Positions 27,167 through 35,764 of a stretch of 64,000 nt of DNA are shown piece by piece. Within the stretch, counting starts at the first letter, position 1; every line of letters starts with the position of its first letter. The notes under the pieces were generated by a model, which was not told where the DNA came from, did not search any database, and was given only the letters and a program-made list of their open reading frames with translations. Location: the NCBI RefSeq assembly GCF_003075095.1, contig NZ_QCZF01000005.1:310001-374000 (forward strand), written 5' to 3'. The position numbers were made by a program, and so were the translations under genes. Source of the DNA: Blastococcus litoris (GTDB taxonomy: Bacteria; Actinomycetota; Actinomycetes; Mycobacteriales; Geodermatophilaceae).

Positions 27167-28090
27167 TCAGCCTCCAGAGGTGGGGTCGGGGGTCGGGTCC
27201 GGGTCGTCCACCGGGTCGTCGCCGTCCACCGGGACGGCGGAGCGGAGCTCGGGGACGCCGGCCGCGGGAATGCTCAGCTCCTCCTGCTCCGCGTAGTCGA
27301 AGCGGAGCCCGAAGGTCTGCGAGATGACCGCGAGCGCGCCCACCTCGGGGCTGGCGAGGAACTCCGAGATCAGCGTGTCCGGATCGCCGATGGCGCTGAT
27401 CTCGTAGGGGTTGGTCACCGGGCGGAAGTCGACCAGCACCGCCTCGCCGGCGAAGCGGATGGCGGTCGTGGGACCCAGCCGCTGACCGTTGATGCTGATG
27501 GCCTCGGCGCCCGCGGCCCAGAGGGCGTTGACCACCAGCTGCAGGTCGCCGTCCTGGACCTGTTCGCGGGGGTCCTCCTCGGCGGTGCCGCCGCCGACCG
27601 GGTCCTCGTCGGCCCGCGGATCGGCATTGGCGAGGGTCACCAGCAGGCCAGGGCCGGTGACGGGCACCGCCCCGGCGCCCTCCTCGGCCCGCGCCAGGGC
27701 GTCGCGGGCGCGCTGACCGACGGCGCTGGCCGCCAGGAGCTCGTCCCGGGTGCTCGTGACCTCGGTGCGCAGCGCCTCGACCTGGGCGGCGAGGTCGTCG
27801 CTGACCGCCGACGCGCTGTGGATGTCGTCGATCAGCGCGGCGCGCACCTGGTCGCGGCCCTGCACCGTGGCGGCGGCCTGGTCGTAGGTGACGGCGACCA
27901 GCAGCCCGGCGACGACCATCGTCAGGGCGACCAGCACCCGCCCGGAGCGGCGGCGACGGGGCGCACCGCCCTCCGCCGATCGGGCGGCGGCCGCCTGGGC
28001 GTAGGCCGGGTCGAGGGTCTCGGCGAGGACGGCGTCGAGGAGGGACGCGCCCATCGAGCGCGGCCCGCCGCCCCGCGGGGGTGCGGTCAC
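27167..28090 (-). CDS. DUF881 family membrane-anchored protein (Rv1823 type)
   Basis: A 307-residue DUF881 protein, the first of two paralogues in this operon. A basic cytoplasmic N-terminus leads to one membrane helix (RVLVALTMVVAGLLVAVTYD), a coiled-coil stretch, and the DUF881 domain with GPGLLVTLANADP, VNALWAAGAEAISINGQRL and NPYEISAIGDP. The C-terminus is acidic and proline-rich. GTG 28090 overlaps the pgsA stop (GTGA) and was preferred to ATG 28054. It probably acts with the neighbouring small basic protein and the second DUF881 protein at the membrane surface. Confidence 0.87.
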   Translation of the reverse strand: MTAPPRGGGPRSMGASLLDAVLAETLDPAYAQAAAARSAEGGAPRRRRSGRVLVALTMVVAGLLVAVTYDQAAATVQGRDQVRAALIDDIHSASAVSDDLAAQVEALRTEVTSTRDELLAASAVGQRARDALARAEEGAGAVPVTGPGLLVTLANADPRADEDPVGGGTAEEDPREQVQDGDLQLVVNALWAAGAEAISINGQRLGPTTAIRFAGEAVLVDFRPVTNPYEISAIGDPDTLISEFLASPEVGALAVISQTFGLRFDYAEQEELSIPAAGVPELRSAVPVDGDDPVDDPDPTPDPTSGG

Positions 28091-28770
28091 CGCGCCGTCC
28101 GGGACGGGCGGGCGGTCCGCTCGGCACGGAGGATGCCCGCGACCTGCACGAGGTAGAGGACCCCGGCCAGCACGTAGAGCGCCGTCCCCCAGATCGTGAA
28201 CGCCCACGCGAACGGCTCGATGGCGACGGCCAGCCATCCCGACCCGTCGGCCAGCAGCAGGCCCGGGAACGCGTACAGCAGCAGCAGCGTGGCGGCCTTG
28301 CCCAGGTAGTGCACCTGCAGCGGCGGGTAGCCGTGGCGGCGCAGCACGAGCAGGGCGAGGGCGAGCACGACCTCGCGGCCCACGAGCACCGCGACGAGCC
28401 AGAGCGGGACGATCCCGCGCAGGGCCAGCGCGACGAGGGTGCTGACGATGTAGAGCCGGTCGGCCGCGGGGTCCAGCAGCGCGCCGAGCTTGCTGCTCTG
28501 GTCCAGCCACCGCGCGAGCTTGCCGTCGAGCCAGTCGGTGAAACCGGAGACCATGAGGATGGCCACTGCCCAGCCGTCGGCCTCGGGTCCCAGGAGGAGC
28601 CAGAGGAAGACGGGGACGCCGAGCAGCCGCAGCAGCGAGAGCGCGTTGGGCACGGTCCAGATGCGGTCGGGCAGGGCGTCGCGGTCGGTCACCGGCGGGG
28701 AGCCGGCGACCGGGAGCTGACCCGACGGCGGGACGGGGACGGCCGCCGACGGACCGTTCGACGACGTCAC
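28087..28770 (-). CDS. CDP-alcohol phosphatidyltransferase (PgsA2 type)
   Basis: A 227-residue membrane enzyme that moves a phosphatidyl group from CDP-diacylglycerol to an alcohol, most likely in phosphatidylglycerophosphate or cardiolipin synthesis. The catalytic signature D-G-x2-A-R-x8-G-x3-D-x3-D is complete in DGKLARWLDQSSKLGALLDP and following residues. About six hydrophobic helices follow the N-terminal disordered 50 residues. It equals Rv1822 (pgsA2) by synteny. GTG 28770 is preceded by a GGGGGAG site; an upstream ATG at 28806 lies 5 nt after a TAGCCT box (28812-28817) and is an alternative. Confidence 0.9.
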   Translation of the reverse strand: MTSSNGPSAAVPVPPSGQLPVAGSPPVTDRDALPDRIWTVPNALSLLRLLGVPVFLWLLLGPEADGWAVAILMVSGFTDWLDGKLARWLDQSSKLGALLDPAADRLYIVSTLVALALRGIVPLWLVAVLVGREVVLALALLVLRRHGYPPLQVHYLGKAATLLLLYAFPGLLLADGSGWLAVAIEPFAWAFTIWGTALYVLAGVLYLVQVAGILRAERTARPSRTAR

Positions 28771-28847
28771 TGCTCCCCCACCTCGACCGACAGCGTGCTG
28801 CACCATCCACGAGGCTAGTGGACGCGCCCGCGTCGACCCGTGAGCCG

Positions 28848-30914
28848 CTACGCGGAGACGGCCAGGTTGGCCGGGGCCGGCTCGTAGCCCAGCGGGCGGC
28901 GCGAGAAGCTGCCGGTCCCGTGGGTCACCGACCGGAGCACGCCGGGATAGCTCAGCAGCTCCACCTCGGGCACCTCGGCGCGCACCGTCGTCCGGTCGCG
29001 GACGGGGTCGGCGTCGCTGCCGGTGACCCGCGCGCGGCGGCCGGAGAGGTCGCTCATGACCGCCCCGACGTACTCCCCCGGGACGACGACGTCGACCTCG
29101 CACCACGGCTCGAGCACCCGGGTCCCCGCCGCAGCGGCGAGCTCGCGCAGCGCCAGCGCTCCCGCGGCCTGGAACGCCGCGTCGGAGGAGTCGACCGAGT
29201 GGGCCTTGCCGTCGACGAGGGTCAGGTGGACGTCGACCAGGGGCCGGTCGCCGGTGATGCCCCGCTCCGCCTGGGCCCGGATGCCTTTCTCCACGCTGCC
29301 GTGGAACTGGCTGGGCACCGTGCCGCCGACGATCTTCTGCTCGAAGACGATGCCCGATCCCGCCGGTCCGGGCTCGGCGTCGACGACCACCACGGCGTAC
29401 TGCCCGTGCCCGCCGGACTGCTTGACGTGCCGGCCGGTGACCCGGGTGGGCCGGGCCAGCGTCTCGACCATCGGCACGCGGACCGGGACCGTGGAGACCG
29501 CGACGCCGTGCCGGGTCCGGAGGCGGTCCAGCAGCACCTCGGCGTGCGCCTCGCCGACGCACCACAGCAGGAGCTGGCCGGTGTCCGGCCGCCGTTCCAG
29601 GCGCACGGTGGGGTCCTCGGCCACCAGCCGGGCCAGCGCGGTGGCCAGGCGGTCCTCGTCGGACCGCGTGGCCGCCTCGATGGCGACCGGCAGCTGCGGG
29701 ACGGGCAGGTCCCACGGCGGGACCAGCCGTGGGTCCTCCGGCGAGGAGAGGGTGTCCCCGGTCTCCGCGCTGGCCAGCCGTGCCACCGCGCAGATGTCGC
29801 CGGCCGGGCAGGACGGGACCGGCCGCAGCGCAGCCCCCAGCGGCGAGGAGAGCGCCCCGATCCGCTCGTCGACGTCGTGGTCGGGGTGCCCGCGGTCGGT
29901 CATGCCGTGACCGGAGACGTGCACCGGGATGTCGGGGCGCAGGGTGCCGGAGAACACCCGCACGAGGCTGACCCGCCCCACGTAGGGGTCCGTGGTGGTC
30001 TTGACGACCTCGGCCACGAGCGGGCCGTCCGGGTCGCACTCCAGGGACGACGTCGCCGTCCCCTCGGGCCGGGAGACCGGCGGGCAGCCGTGCTCCGCGG
30101 GGCACGGGAAGCCGGAGACGACGAGCTCCAGCAGGTCGTCGACGCCGATGCCGCTCAGCGGGGCGGCGCAGAGGACCGGGTGGAAGTGCCCGCGGGCGAC
30201 GGCCGTCTCGAGGTCGGCGATCAGATCGGCCTGGACCAGCTGGTCACCGGCGAGGTAGCGCTCCATGAGCGCCTCGTCCTCGCTCTCGCCGATGATCCCC
30301 TCGATCAGCTCGGACCGGAGCCGGTCGGCGTCGGGGGCATCGGCGGCGGGCTGCAGGAGGTTGACCAGCCCGCCCACCGAGCCGTCCGCGGCGCGGTCGA
30401 CGAGGTGGACCGGGTAGACGCCCTCCCCCAGCAGCAGCTGGCAGAGCCGGACGGCGTCCTCGACGTCGGCGCGCGCACGGTCGAGCTGGGTGATGACGAC
30501 GGCGCGGGGCATCCCGACCGCGGCGCACTCCTCCCAGAGCTGCACGGTGGCCGCGTCGACGCCGTTGACCGCCGAGACGACGAACAGGGCGGCGTCGGCC
30601 GCGCGGAGCCCGGCCCGCAGCTCGCCGACGAAGTCCGGCGAGCCGGGGGTGTCGAGCAGGGTGATGCGGTGGCCGGCGTGCTCGAAGGTGGCCACTCCGA
30701 GGGACACCGACCGCTGCTGCCGGACCTCCACGTCCTCGGTGTCCAGCGCGGTCGTCCCGTCCTCGACCCGCCCCGCGCGGGCCAGGGCGCCGGTGGCGAC
30801 GAGGAGTGCCTCGGCGAGGGTGGTCTTCCCCGCCCCCGCGTGACCGACGAGAGCCACGTTGCGCACGCGTGCGGCCGGTCGCGGTGCCGGCGCCGTCCCG
30901 GTGTCCTTCGCCAT
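28848..30914 (-). CDS. elongation factor G-like protein (EF-G2)
   Basis: A 688-residue translational GTPase resembling the second EF-G of mycobacteria (FusA2, Rv0120c). G1 is GHAGAGKTT (24-32), G3 is DTPGSPDF (88-95); the G4 position reads TQLD (142-145) in place of NKxD, a known feature of EF-G2. Domains II to V follow to the C-terminal RPLGYEPAPANLAVSA. Mycobacterial EF-G2 binds GTP but does not replace EF-G in translocation; its role is unsettled. ATG 30914 gives a complete N-terminus. The DUF1918 gene lies 12 bases upstream on the same strand. Confidence 0.9.
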   Translation of the reverse strand: MAKDTGTAPAPRPAARVRNVALVGHAGAGKTTLAEALLVATGALARAGRVEDGTTALDTEDVEVRQQRSVSLGVATFEHAGHRITLLDTPGSPDFVGELRAGLRAADAALFVVSAVNGVDAATVQLWEECAAVGMPRAVVITQLDRARADVEDAVRLCQLLLGEGVYPVHLVDRAADGSVGGLVNLLQPAADAPDADRLRSELIEGIIGESEDEALMERYLAGDQLVQADLIADLETAVARGHFHPVLCAAPLSGIGVDDLLELVVSGFPCPAEHGCPPVSRPEGTATSSLECDPDGPLVAEVVKTTTDPYVGRVSLVRVFSGTLRPDIPVHVSGHGMTDRGHPDHDVDERIGALSSPLGAALRPVPSCPAGDICAVARLASAETGDTLSSPEDPRLVPPWDLPVPQLPVAIEAATRSDEDRLATALARLVAEDPTVRLERRPDTGQLLLWCVGEAHAEVLLDRLRTRHGVAVSTVPVRVPMVETLARPTRVTGRHVKQSGGHGQYAVVVVDAEPGPAGSGIVFEQKIVGGTVPSQFHGSVEKGIRAQAERGITGDRPLVDVHLTLVDGKAHSVDSSDAAFQAAGALALRELAAAAGTRVLEPWCEVDVVVPGEYVGAVMSDLSGRRARVTGSDADPVRDRTTVRAEVPEVELLSYPGVLRSVTHGTGSFSRRPLGYEPAPANLAVSA

Positions 30915-30926
30915 CAGGCCGGGCGC

Positions 30927-31127
30927 TCAGCCGTGCGCGGCTTCGGCACGGACCACCGAGGCGGTGCCGGCCGGGTAGAAGAGGCCGGTGTGCCCGTCGG
31001 GCTCCCAGCGCACGCGGTACGGCGGCCCTCCCCCGGGCTCGGCGCACCCGAGGACCTCGCCCACCCGCTCGGGCTCGCCCTGGTGGGTGGACCGCACGAC
31101 GATCCGGTCTCCGACATGAGCTTCCAC
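30927..31127 (-). CDS. DUF1918 domain protein
   Basis: A 66-residue protein made of one DUF1918 domain, an SH3-like small beta barrel common in actinobacteria. It starts VEAHVGDRIVVRSTHQGEPER and has the conserved G-E-V-L and YRVRWEPDGHTGLFYPAG. Function is unknown. GTG 31127 is preceded by CGGAGG at 6 nt, so readings beyond it are excluded. It is twelve bases upstream of the EF-G2 gene, so the two are probably co-transcribed. Confidence 0.9.
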   Translation of the reverse strand: MEAHVGDRIVVRSTHQGEPERVGEVLGCAEPGGGPPYRVRWEPDGHTGLFYPAGTASVVRAEAAHG

Positions 31128-31287
31128 GGCAGCCTCCGACGGTGCGACTGTGGCGTGCCTCACAGCCTGCCCGTCCGGTCCGGCCCGATCAAGGGCCGTT
31201 CCCATCCCCGGGCGGCCGTCTCGGCGACCACCACCTCATCCGGTGCGGATGGTGCCGGGGCCGCGCCCCGGAGGCACCGTCGGACGC

Positions 31288-31719
31288 ATGCGGACCGGTG
31301 TGGCGGGGGTCGTGGTGGTCGTGGCCGGGCTCTGCGCCTGCTCGTCCGACGAGGACCCGGGCACGGCCGCCGGCACGACGAGCGCGGGAGCGGCGGAGTC
31401 CGTGTGCGGTTCCGTCGACGCCCTGCGGTCGTCGGTGGAGGAACTCCGCGCCGGGAGCGCCGTGCAGGAGGGCAGCGACGCCCTGCGGGAGTCCTGGACG
31501 GCGGTCCAGGAGGACTGGTCGCGGCTGGCCGACGATGCGCGGGCCTCGTACGCCGACGAGGTGGACGACGTGCAGGCGGCCGTCGACGACGTGCAGGCGG
31601 CCCTCAGCGCGGCCCAGGACTCCCCCTCCGCCGGGACGCTCGAGGACGTGGGGACCGCCGTCACGACCTTCGTCCAGGACGCCGACGGGTTCATGGACGA
31701 GGTGGGCTCGTCGTGCTGA
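31288..31719 (+). CDS. predicted lipoprotein with helical mature part
   Basis: A 143-residue lipoprotein candidate. The signal MRTGVAGVVVVVAGLCAC ends in a lipobox-like L-C-A-C. The mature part begins with a Ser/Thr/Ala linker, then VCGSVDALRSSVEELRAG and continuing amphipathic helices with a DDVQAAVDDVQAAL coiled-coil stretch, and a final Cys; the two mature cysteines could form a disulfide. The pattern resembles small ESX- or WXG-like helical bundles, but no family is claimed. CACCGT (31275-31280) stands 7 nt before ATG 31288, suggesting a leaderless transcript. Confidence 0.78.
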   Translation: MRTGVAGVVVVVAGLCACSSDEDPGTAAGTTSAGAAESVCGSVDALRSSVEELRAGSAVQEGSDALRESWTAVQEDWSRLADDARASYADEVDDVQAAVDDVQAALSAAQDSPSAGTLEDVGTAVTTFVQDADGFMDEVGSSC

Positions 31720-31879
31720 CCGGGCAGCGCCCGGCCCCTGCCCGGACCGGTCCCCGGCGCGCCGGCCGGCAGGGACGACGCGCCACATCCTCTCGCGCGG
31801 ACGATGCCGCCCGTCCGCCCGAGGCGGGAGGCTCGGCGGACTAGCCCACGGACGGACCCGCACGAGAAGGAGGGCTCCC

Positions 31880-32515
31880 ATGCCGGGTGTCTCCGAGCAG
31901 ATGGCGGTGCCGGCTGCGATGCCGGTGCTCGCCCGGGGCAAGCACCGCAGTCCACGGCGGGGGGCGTGCTTCCTGGAGTACACCTCGCTCCTGGCCGGGG
32001 AACCGTTCTCGGACGAACCGCGGTGCGTCGACGAGGAGCTGGCCGCCATCCTGCGCGGCGCCAACGACAAGCTCGCCAACCGCGATCGCCACCGGCTGGT
32101 GCCGCTCCTCGGACGGGCCATCGGGCTCACCGTGGAGCCGCCGCTGCCCGGCAGCCCGCCGGGCCACTCCTCGGCGGCCCGGCGGCAGCGCCGGGCCGCG
32201 CTCGCGGCCCACGACGCACGGACGGCGCAGCTGCACCGCGCGGTGACCCGTCGCTTCGTCGCGGCGGTGGGCCCGTCGACCGCACCTCCACCGGTCAGGT
32301 ACGGCGGCGGGGGCGACCTGTTCTGGCTGTTCTGGGACCTGATGTCCGAGCCGCACCAGCCGGCGGGGTCGGAGGGGTACGTGAGCCGGCTGGTCGAGCG
32401 CCTCGAACTCCTCCACGAGTGCTACGAGCAGGCGATGGACGAGCTGGGCCTGCCCCGCGCGCGGCCGGCCGGCCCCGCGCTCGGCTCCGAGGGGCCGCTC
32501 ATCCCCCTGAGGTGA
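31880..32515 (+). CDS. conserved actinobacterial hypothetical protein
   Basis: A 211-residue protein of unknown function. The conserved part is residues 16-80: RGKHRSPRRGACFLEYTSL with LAGEPFSDEPRCVDEELAAI, then LANRDRHRLVPLLGRAIGLT. This GACxxE-x-x-S-x-x-AGE pattern occurs in uncharacterised actinobacterial proteins. The middle is basic and alanine-rich; the C-terminal part contains LFWLFWDLMSEP. No signal peptide or membrane helix. ATG 31880 follows AAGGAGGG, an excellent ribosome site. The next small membrane protein gene lies 71 bases downstream. Confidence 0.8.
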   Translation: MPGVSEQMAVPAAMPVLARGKHRSPRRGACFLEYTSLLAGEPFSDEPRCVDEELAAILRGANDKLANRDRHRLVPLLGRAIGLTVEPPLPGSPPGHSSAARRQRRAALAAHDARTAQLHRAVTRRFVAAVGPSTAPPPVRYGGGGDLFWLFWDLMSEPHQPAGSEGYVSRLVERLELLHECYEQAMDELGLPRARPAGPALGSEGPLIPLR

Positions 32516-32586
32516 GGCCGGCCCCGCCGGGGCAGCCGACCATTCGGATCCCGCAGCCGCGAGCGACGTGTGCCTGGAGGTACGCC

Positions 32587-32748
32587 ATGACCACAGCCGG
32601 CACCCGACCGCACGGACCGGCCGAACCCGTCGACAGCGGGTCGGGGTCCGACGAGTACAGCCCCGCCTTCGCCGCCTGGGCCCTGCTCCTCACCGTCGGG
32701 CTCCTGGTCGTGCTGGTGGTCGCGGTGTGGGGGTTGCGGGGTCTGTGA
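32587..32748 (+). CDS. small single-helix membrane protein
   Basis: A 53-residue protein with a disordered N-terminus and one C-terminal membrane helix (AFAAWALLLTVGLLVVLVVAVWG). No family is recognised. ATG 32587 is preceded by GGAGG at 6 nt. It ends 29 bases before the antiporter gene and probably shares its transcript, so it could be a small partner of the antiporter. Confidence 0.7.
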   Translation: MTTAGTRPHGPAEPVDSGSGSDEYSPAFAAWALLLTVGLLVVLVVAVWGLRGL

Positions 32749-32777
32749 GCGCCCGCGTCCGGAGGCGGTAGGCGGCC

Positions 32778-34064
32778 ATGGAGACGGCCGTGCTCCTGGT
32801 CACCGCCACGGTGTTCCTGTGGGGGGCGGTGTCGGCGCGGCTGGAGCGCGCCGACCTGAGCGCACCCATCGTGTTCGTGGCGGTGGGGACCCTCCTCGCC
32901 GCCACCGGCGTGGTCGACGCGGGCGCTGCCTCTCCGGGCCTGCGCCCGCTGGTCGAGGTCACGCTGGTCTGGGTGCTGTTCTCCGACGCGGCGCGCGTCC
33001 CGGTGCGGAGCCTGCGATCCGACGCCGGGCGCTACCTGCGGCTGCTCGCGATCGGTCTCCCGCTCACCCTGCTCGCCGGGTGGGGGCTCGCGTCCTGGAT
33101 GTTCCCCGGACTGGGCCTGTGGCTCGCGCTGCTGCTGGGGGCCGCGCTGGCCCCGACCGACGCCGCGCTCGGGGTGCCGGTGGTGACGAACCCGGCGGTG
33201 CCCGTCGGGGTGCGCCGGCTGATCAACGTGGAGAGCGGGCTCAACGACGGCATCGTCACCCCGGTCGTGATGTTCGCCCTCGCGGGCGCGGCGTCCGCAC
33301 AAGGCCTGGCCGACGCCCCCGGCTGGTCGGCCGCGCTGGTCGAGCTGGCCGTCGGTGCCGGGGTCGGGGTCGCCGTGGGCGCGGGTGGCGGCTGGTTGCT
33401 GCGCCTGGCCCGGGACCGCGGCTGGGCCGCCGAGGACTTCGCCGGCACCGCCGTCCTGGCCCTCGCCCTGGCGGCGCACGGCGCGGCCCTGGTCGTGCAC
33501 GGCAACGGGTTCGTCGCCGCCTTCTGCGGCGGCCTGGCCTTCGGCGGGACAGCGGGACGGCGCGGACGACGCGAGCTGGCGTTCACGGAGCAGGCCGCCG
33601 GCCTGGTCTCGCTGCTCGTCTGGCTGGCCTTCGGCGCCGTCGCCGTCCCGATCGTGGTGGAGCGGGTCGACCTCGCCAGCGTGGTGTACGCGGTCCTCAG
33701 CCTGACCGTGGTGCGGATGCTGCCCGTCGCGCTGGCCCTGGTGGGCACCCGTGCGGACCTCGCGACGGTGGCGTTCATCGGCTGGTTCGGACCCCGGGGG
33801 CTGGCGTCGCTGCTCTTCGCCCTCCTCGCCCTGGAGGAACTCGGCCGCGACGCCGACGAGGCCGTCGCCGTCATCGCGGTGACGGTGGTCCTCAGCGTCC
33901 TGGCGCACGGGGTGAGCGCGGGTCCGCTGGCCGCCCGCTACGGCCGGTCCGCCGCCCGCGCTCCGGAGGAGCACCGGCCGGACGCCGAACTCCCGGTCCG
34001 CGGACTCCCGCGCCGGCATCGACCGGTCCGGCCGGAGACGCACGCAGGGGCCGTCCCGGGCTGA
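32778..34064 (+). CDS. cation:proton antiporter (CPA1 type)
   Basis: A 428-residue sodium/proton exchanger-like protein with about 12 helices. The CPA1 marks are APTDAALGVPVV in the helix with the transport aspartate and NVESGLNDGIVTPVV with the second conserved acidic residue. The C-terminal part ends in a short basic tail without RCK or TrkA-C domains, so no regulatory module is attached. It probably moves Na+ or K+ against protons across the membrane in pH or salt stress. ATG 32778 was chosen; the hairpin at 34160-34192 closes the unit. Confidence 0.87.
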   Translation: METAVLLVTATVFLWGAVSARLERADLSAPIVFVAVGTLLAATGVVDAGAASPGLRPLVEVTLVWVLFSDAARVPVRSLRSDAGRYLRLLAIGLPLTLLAGWGLASWMFPGLGLWLALLLGAALAPTDAALGVPVVTNPAVPVGVRRLINVESGLNDGIVTPVVMFALAGAASAQGLADAPGWSAALVELAVGAGVGVAVGAGGGWLLRLARDRGWAAEDFAGTAVLALALAAHGAALVVHGNGFVAAFCGGLAFGGTAGRRGRRELAFTEQAAGLVSLLVWLAFGAVAVPIVVERVDLASVVYAVLSLTVVRMLPVALALVGTRADLATVAFIGWFGPRGLASLLFALLALEELGRDADEAVAVIAVTVVLSVLAHGVSAGPLAARYGRSAARAPEEHRPDAELPVRGLPRRHRPVRPETHAGAVPG

Positions 34065-34159
34065 TCCGGGACGCCGGGCGACCGGTCTGCCCGGGTCCGC
34101 TCGGGTACGGATCCACCGGCGGCGTCGTCGCTCGGCCGGACCGCGCCACCGCGGGCAGA

Positions 34160-34192
34160 CCCCGGCACCGACGCGGAGTCGAGGTGCCGGGG
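34160..34192. terminator. hairpin between the antiporter and HtrA genes
   Basis: Arms CCCCGGCACC (34160-34169) and GGTGCCGGGG (34183-34192) with a 13-nt loop. It lies between two convergent genes and can serve both. Confidence 0.7.
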
Positions 34193-34209
34193 CCTGGTCG
34201 TGGGTGGGC

Positions 34210-35358
34210 TCAGACGTCCGCCCGTCCGAGCACCACCTCGTGTTCGGAGGTCTCCCCGCCGCGGAGGAGGGTGAGGGCAACCGTGTCCCCTGGAGCGGCG
34301 CGCCGGACGGCAGCGGTCAGATCCTTCGACGTCGTGACCGGGCGGTCTCCCACAGCGGTGACGACGTCACCGGGGCGCAGGTCCGCCGCCGCCGGACTGC
34401 CGGGTCGGACCTCGACCAGTTCGGCACCTGTCGCCACCCGCCCGTCGGAAACCGTGGTGGCGCGCACACCCAGGACTGCCGTGCTCGCCGAGCCGTCGTG
34501 CACGAGCTCCATCGCGATCCGGTGCGCGGTGTTGCTGGGGATGGCGAAGCCCACGCCGATGTTCCCGCCGGAGCCGGCCTGACCAGGCCCTGCCGGCACG
34601 GACGCGATCGCCGTGTTGATGCCGATGACCGCGCCCGTGCGGTCGACCAGCGCCCCACCGGAATTCCCCGGGTTGATGGCGGCATCGGTCTGGAGCGCGT
34701 CGATGACGGCGCCCCCGCCCTCGTCCCCGCCCGGGGACACCGCTCGATGGGTCGCGCTGATGATGCCGTCGGTGACGGTCTGGGACAGGCCGAGCGGCGC
34801 GCCGATGGCCACCGCCAGGTCGCCGACCACGACGTCCTCCGAGTCGGCGAAGGTCGCCGGCGTGAGGGAGCCCGCTCCCTCCACCCGGAGGACGGCCAGA
34901 TCCAGGGACGGCTGCGTCCCGACGACGACGGCGTCGTGGAGGGTGCCGTCGGCAGTCCGCACCTGCACCACTCCGCCGCTGCCATCGGCCGCGACGACGT
35001 GGTTGTTGGTCACGACGAAGCCGTCCTCGGTGAGGACGACGCCGGAGCCGCTGCCGGAACCCCCGCGACCGGTCACGTAGACGGTCACGACGCTCGGGGA
35101 CGCCGCTGCCGACGCGGCGGCCACGTCGGTGGCCGGCTCCGACGTCTCGACGACCTGGCCGCTCGAGACGCCCGGCGAACCGGCGTCGCCGTCGGAGGTG
35201 ACGACCACCGCGACCCCGGCCCCCGCTCCCCCTCCGAGGAGCGCGCCGGCGAGGAGGCCGACGACGCCCATCCGCAGCGGCCGGGCGCCCGGCGCTCCCG
35301 CCGAGCCCGGGACGGTGGGGGTGAGGTGGCCTCCCGGGGTTCCGGGGTGGTGGTTCAC
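34210..35358 (-). CDS. membrane-anchored HtrA/DegP-type serine protease with PDZ domain
   Basis: A 382-residue trypsin-like protease. One membrane helix (about 30-53, MGVVGLLAGALLGGG onward) is followed by the protease domain with H120 (TNNHVVA), D153 (SLDLAVL) and S233 (NPGNSGGAL), then one PDZ domain from about residue 285 (ELVEVRPGSPAAADLRPGDV). The active site faces outside, where it should degrade or sense misfolded envelope proteins. The start is uncertain: GTG 35358 is the minimal choice, but the frame is open and codes plausible sequence (EHRWPNRRPHGDGW) to GTG 35487. Confidence 0.9.
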   Translation of the reverse strand: MNHHPGTPGGHLTPTVPGSAGAPGARPLRMGVVGLLAGALLGGGAGAGVAVVVTSDGDAGSPGVSSGQVVETSEPATDVAAASAAASPSVVTVYVTGRGGSGSGSGVVLTEDGFVVTNNHVVAADGSGGVVQVRTADGTLHDAVVVGTQPSLDLAVLRVEGAGSLTPATFADSEDVVVGDLAVAIGAPLGLSQTVTDGIISATHRAVSPGGDEGGGAVIDALQTDAAINPGNSGGALVDRTGAVIGINTAIASVPAGPGQAGSGGNIGVGFAIPSNTAHRIAMELVHDGSASTAVLGVRATTVSDGRVATGAELVEVRPGSPAAADLRPGDVVTAVGDRPVTTSKDLTAAVRRAAPGDTVALTLLRGGETSEHEVVLGRADV

Positions 35359-35487
35359 GGAGCCCAGCGCCCCCGGGTCATCGGTGGCGCGCCACCCGTC
35401 GCCGTGGGGACGCCTGTTCGGCCAGCGGTGCTCGATGACGAGCGTCCTTTCCCTCGGTGCGCCCCGGTCGGCCGCATGGGGGACCAC

Positions 35488-35764
35488 GGTGCTGTCGGGA
35501 GCTGGACGACCCCTGCACCACCGCTGTGAGTCCGCTGCACGTCCGGTCCGGCAAGGGCTGGGGAGCTCGACCCGACGGGAGAGCCGGTGGGGCGACCACG
35601 GTCGCCGCGCCCGGGTCCACGTCAGTCCTCGAGGAGCATCGGCAGACACCTGTCAACGGGTCGCAACACATCGGTTCGACATGCCTGTGGTGTCACGACG
35701 ACGGGAAACGCCCTCATGACAGTCTCCTGACAGAAGCCCCGGCGACGCCTCGCCAGCGTCACAC
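35488..35764. other. divergent intergenic region of HtrA and the PEP-utilising enzyme
   Basis: About 280 bases with no supported gene. A direct repeat TGACAG-TCTCC-TGACAG (35717-35733) lies near the right gene; its spacing is 11 bases between starts, one helical turn. Bases 35359-35487 may belong to the HtrA coding region if the longer start is used. Confidence 0.4.

Noticed and set aside
28818-31844. 1008-codon plus-strand open frame opposite EF-G2
   Set aside because: A shadow of the EF-G2 gene; its composition is that of an antisense frame and it runs across several real genes.
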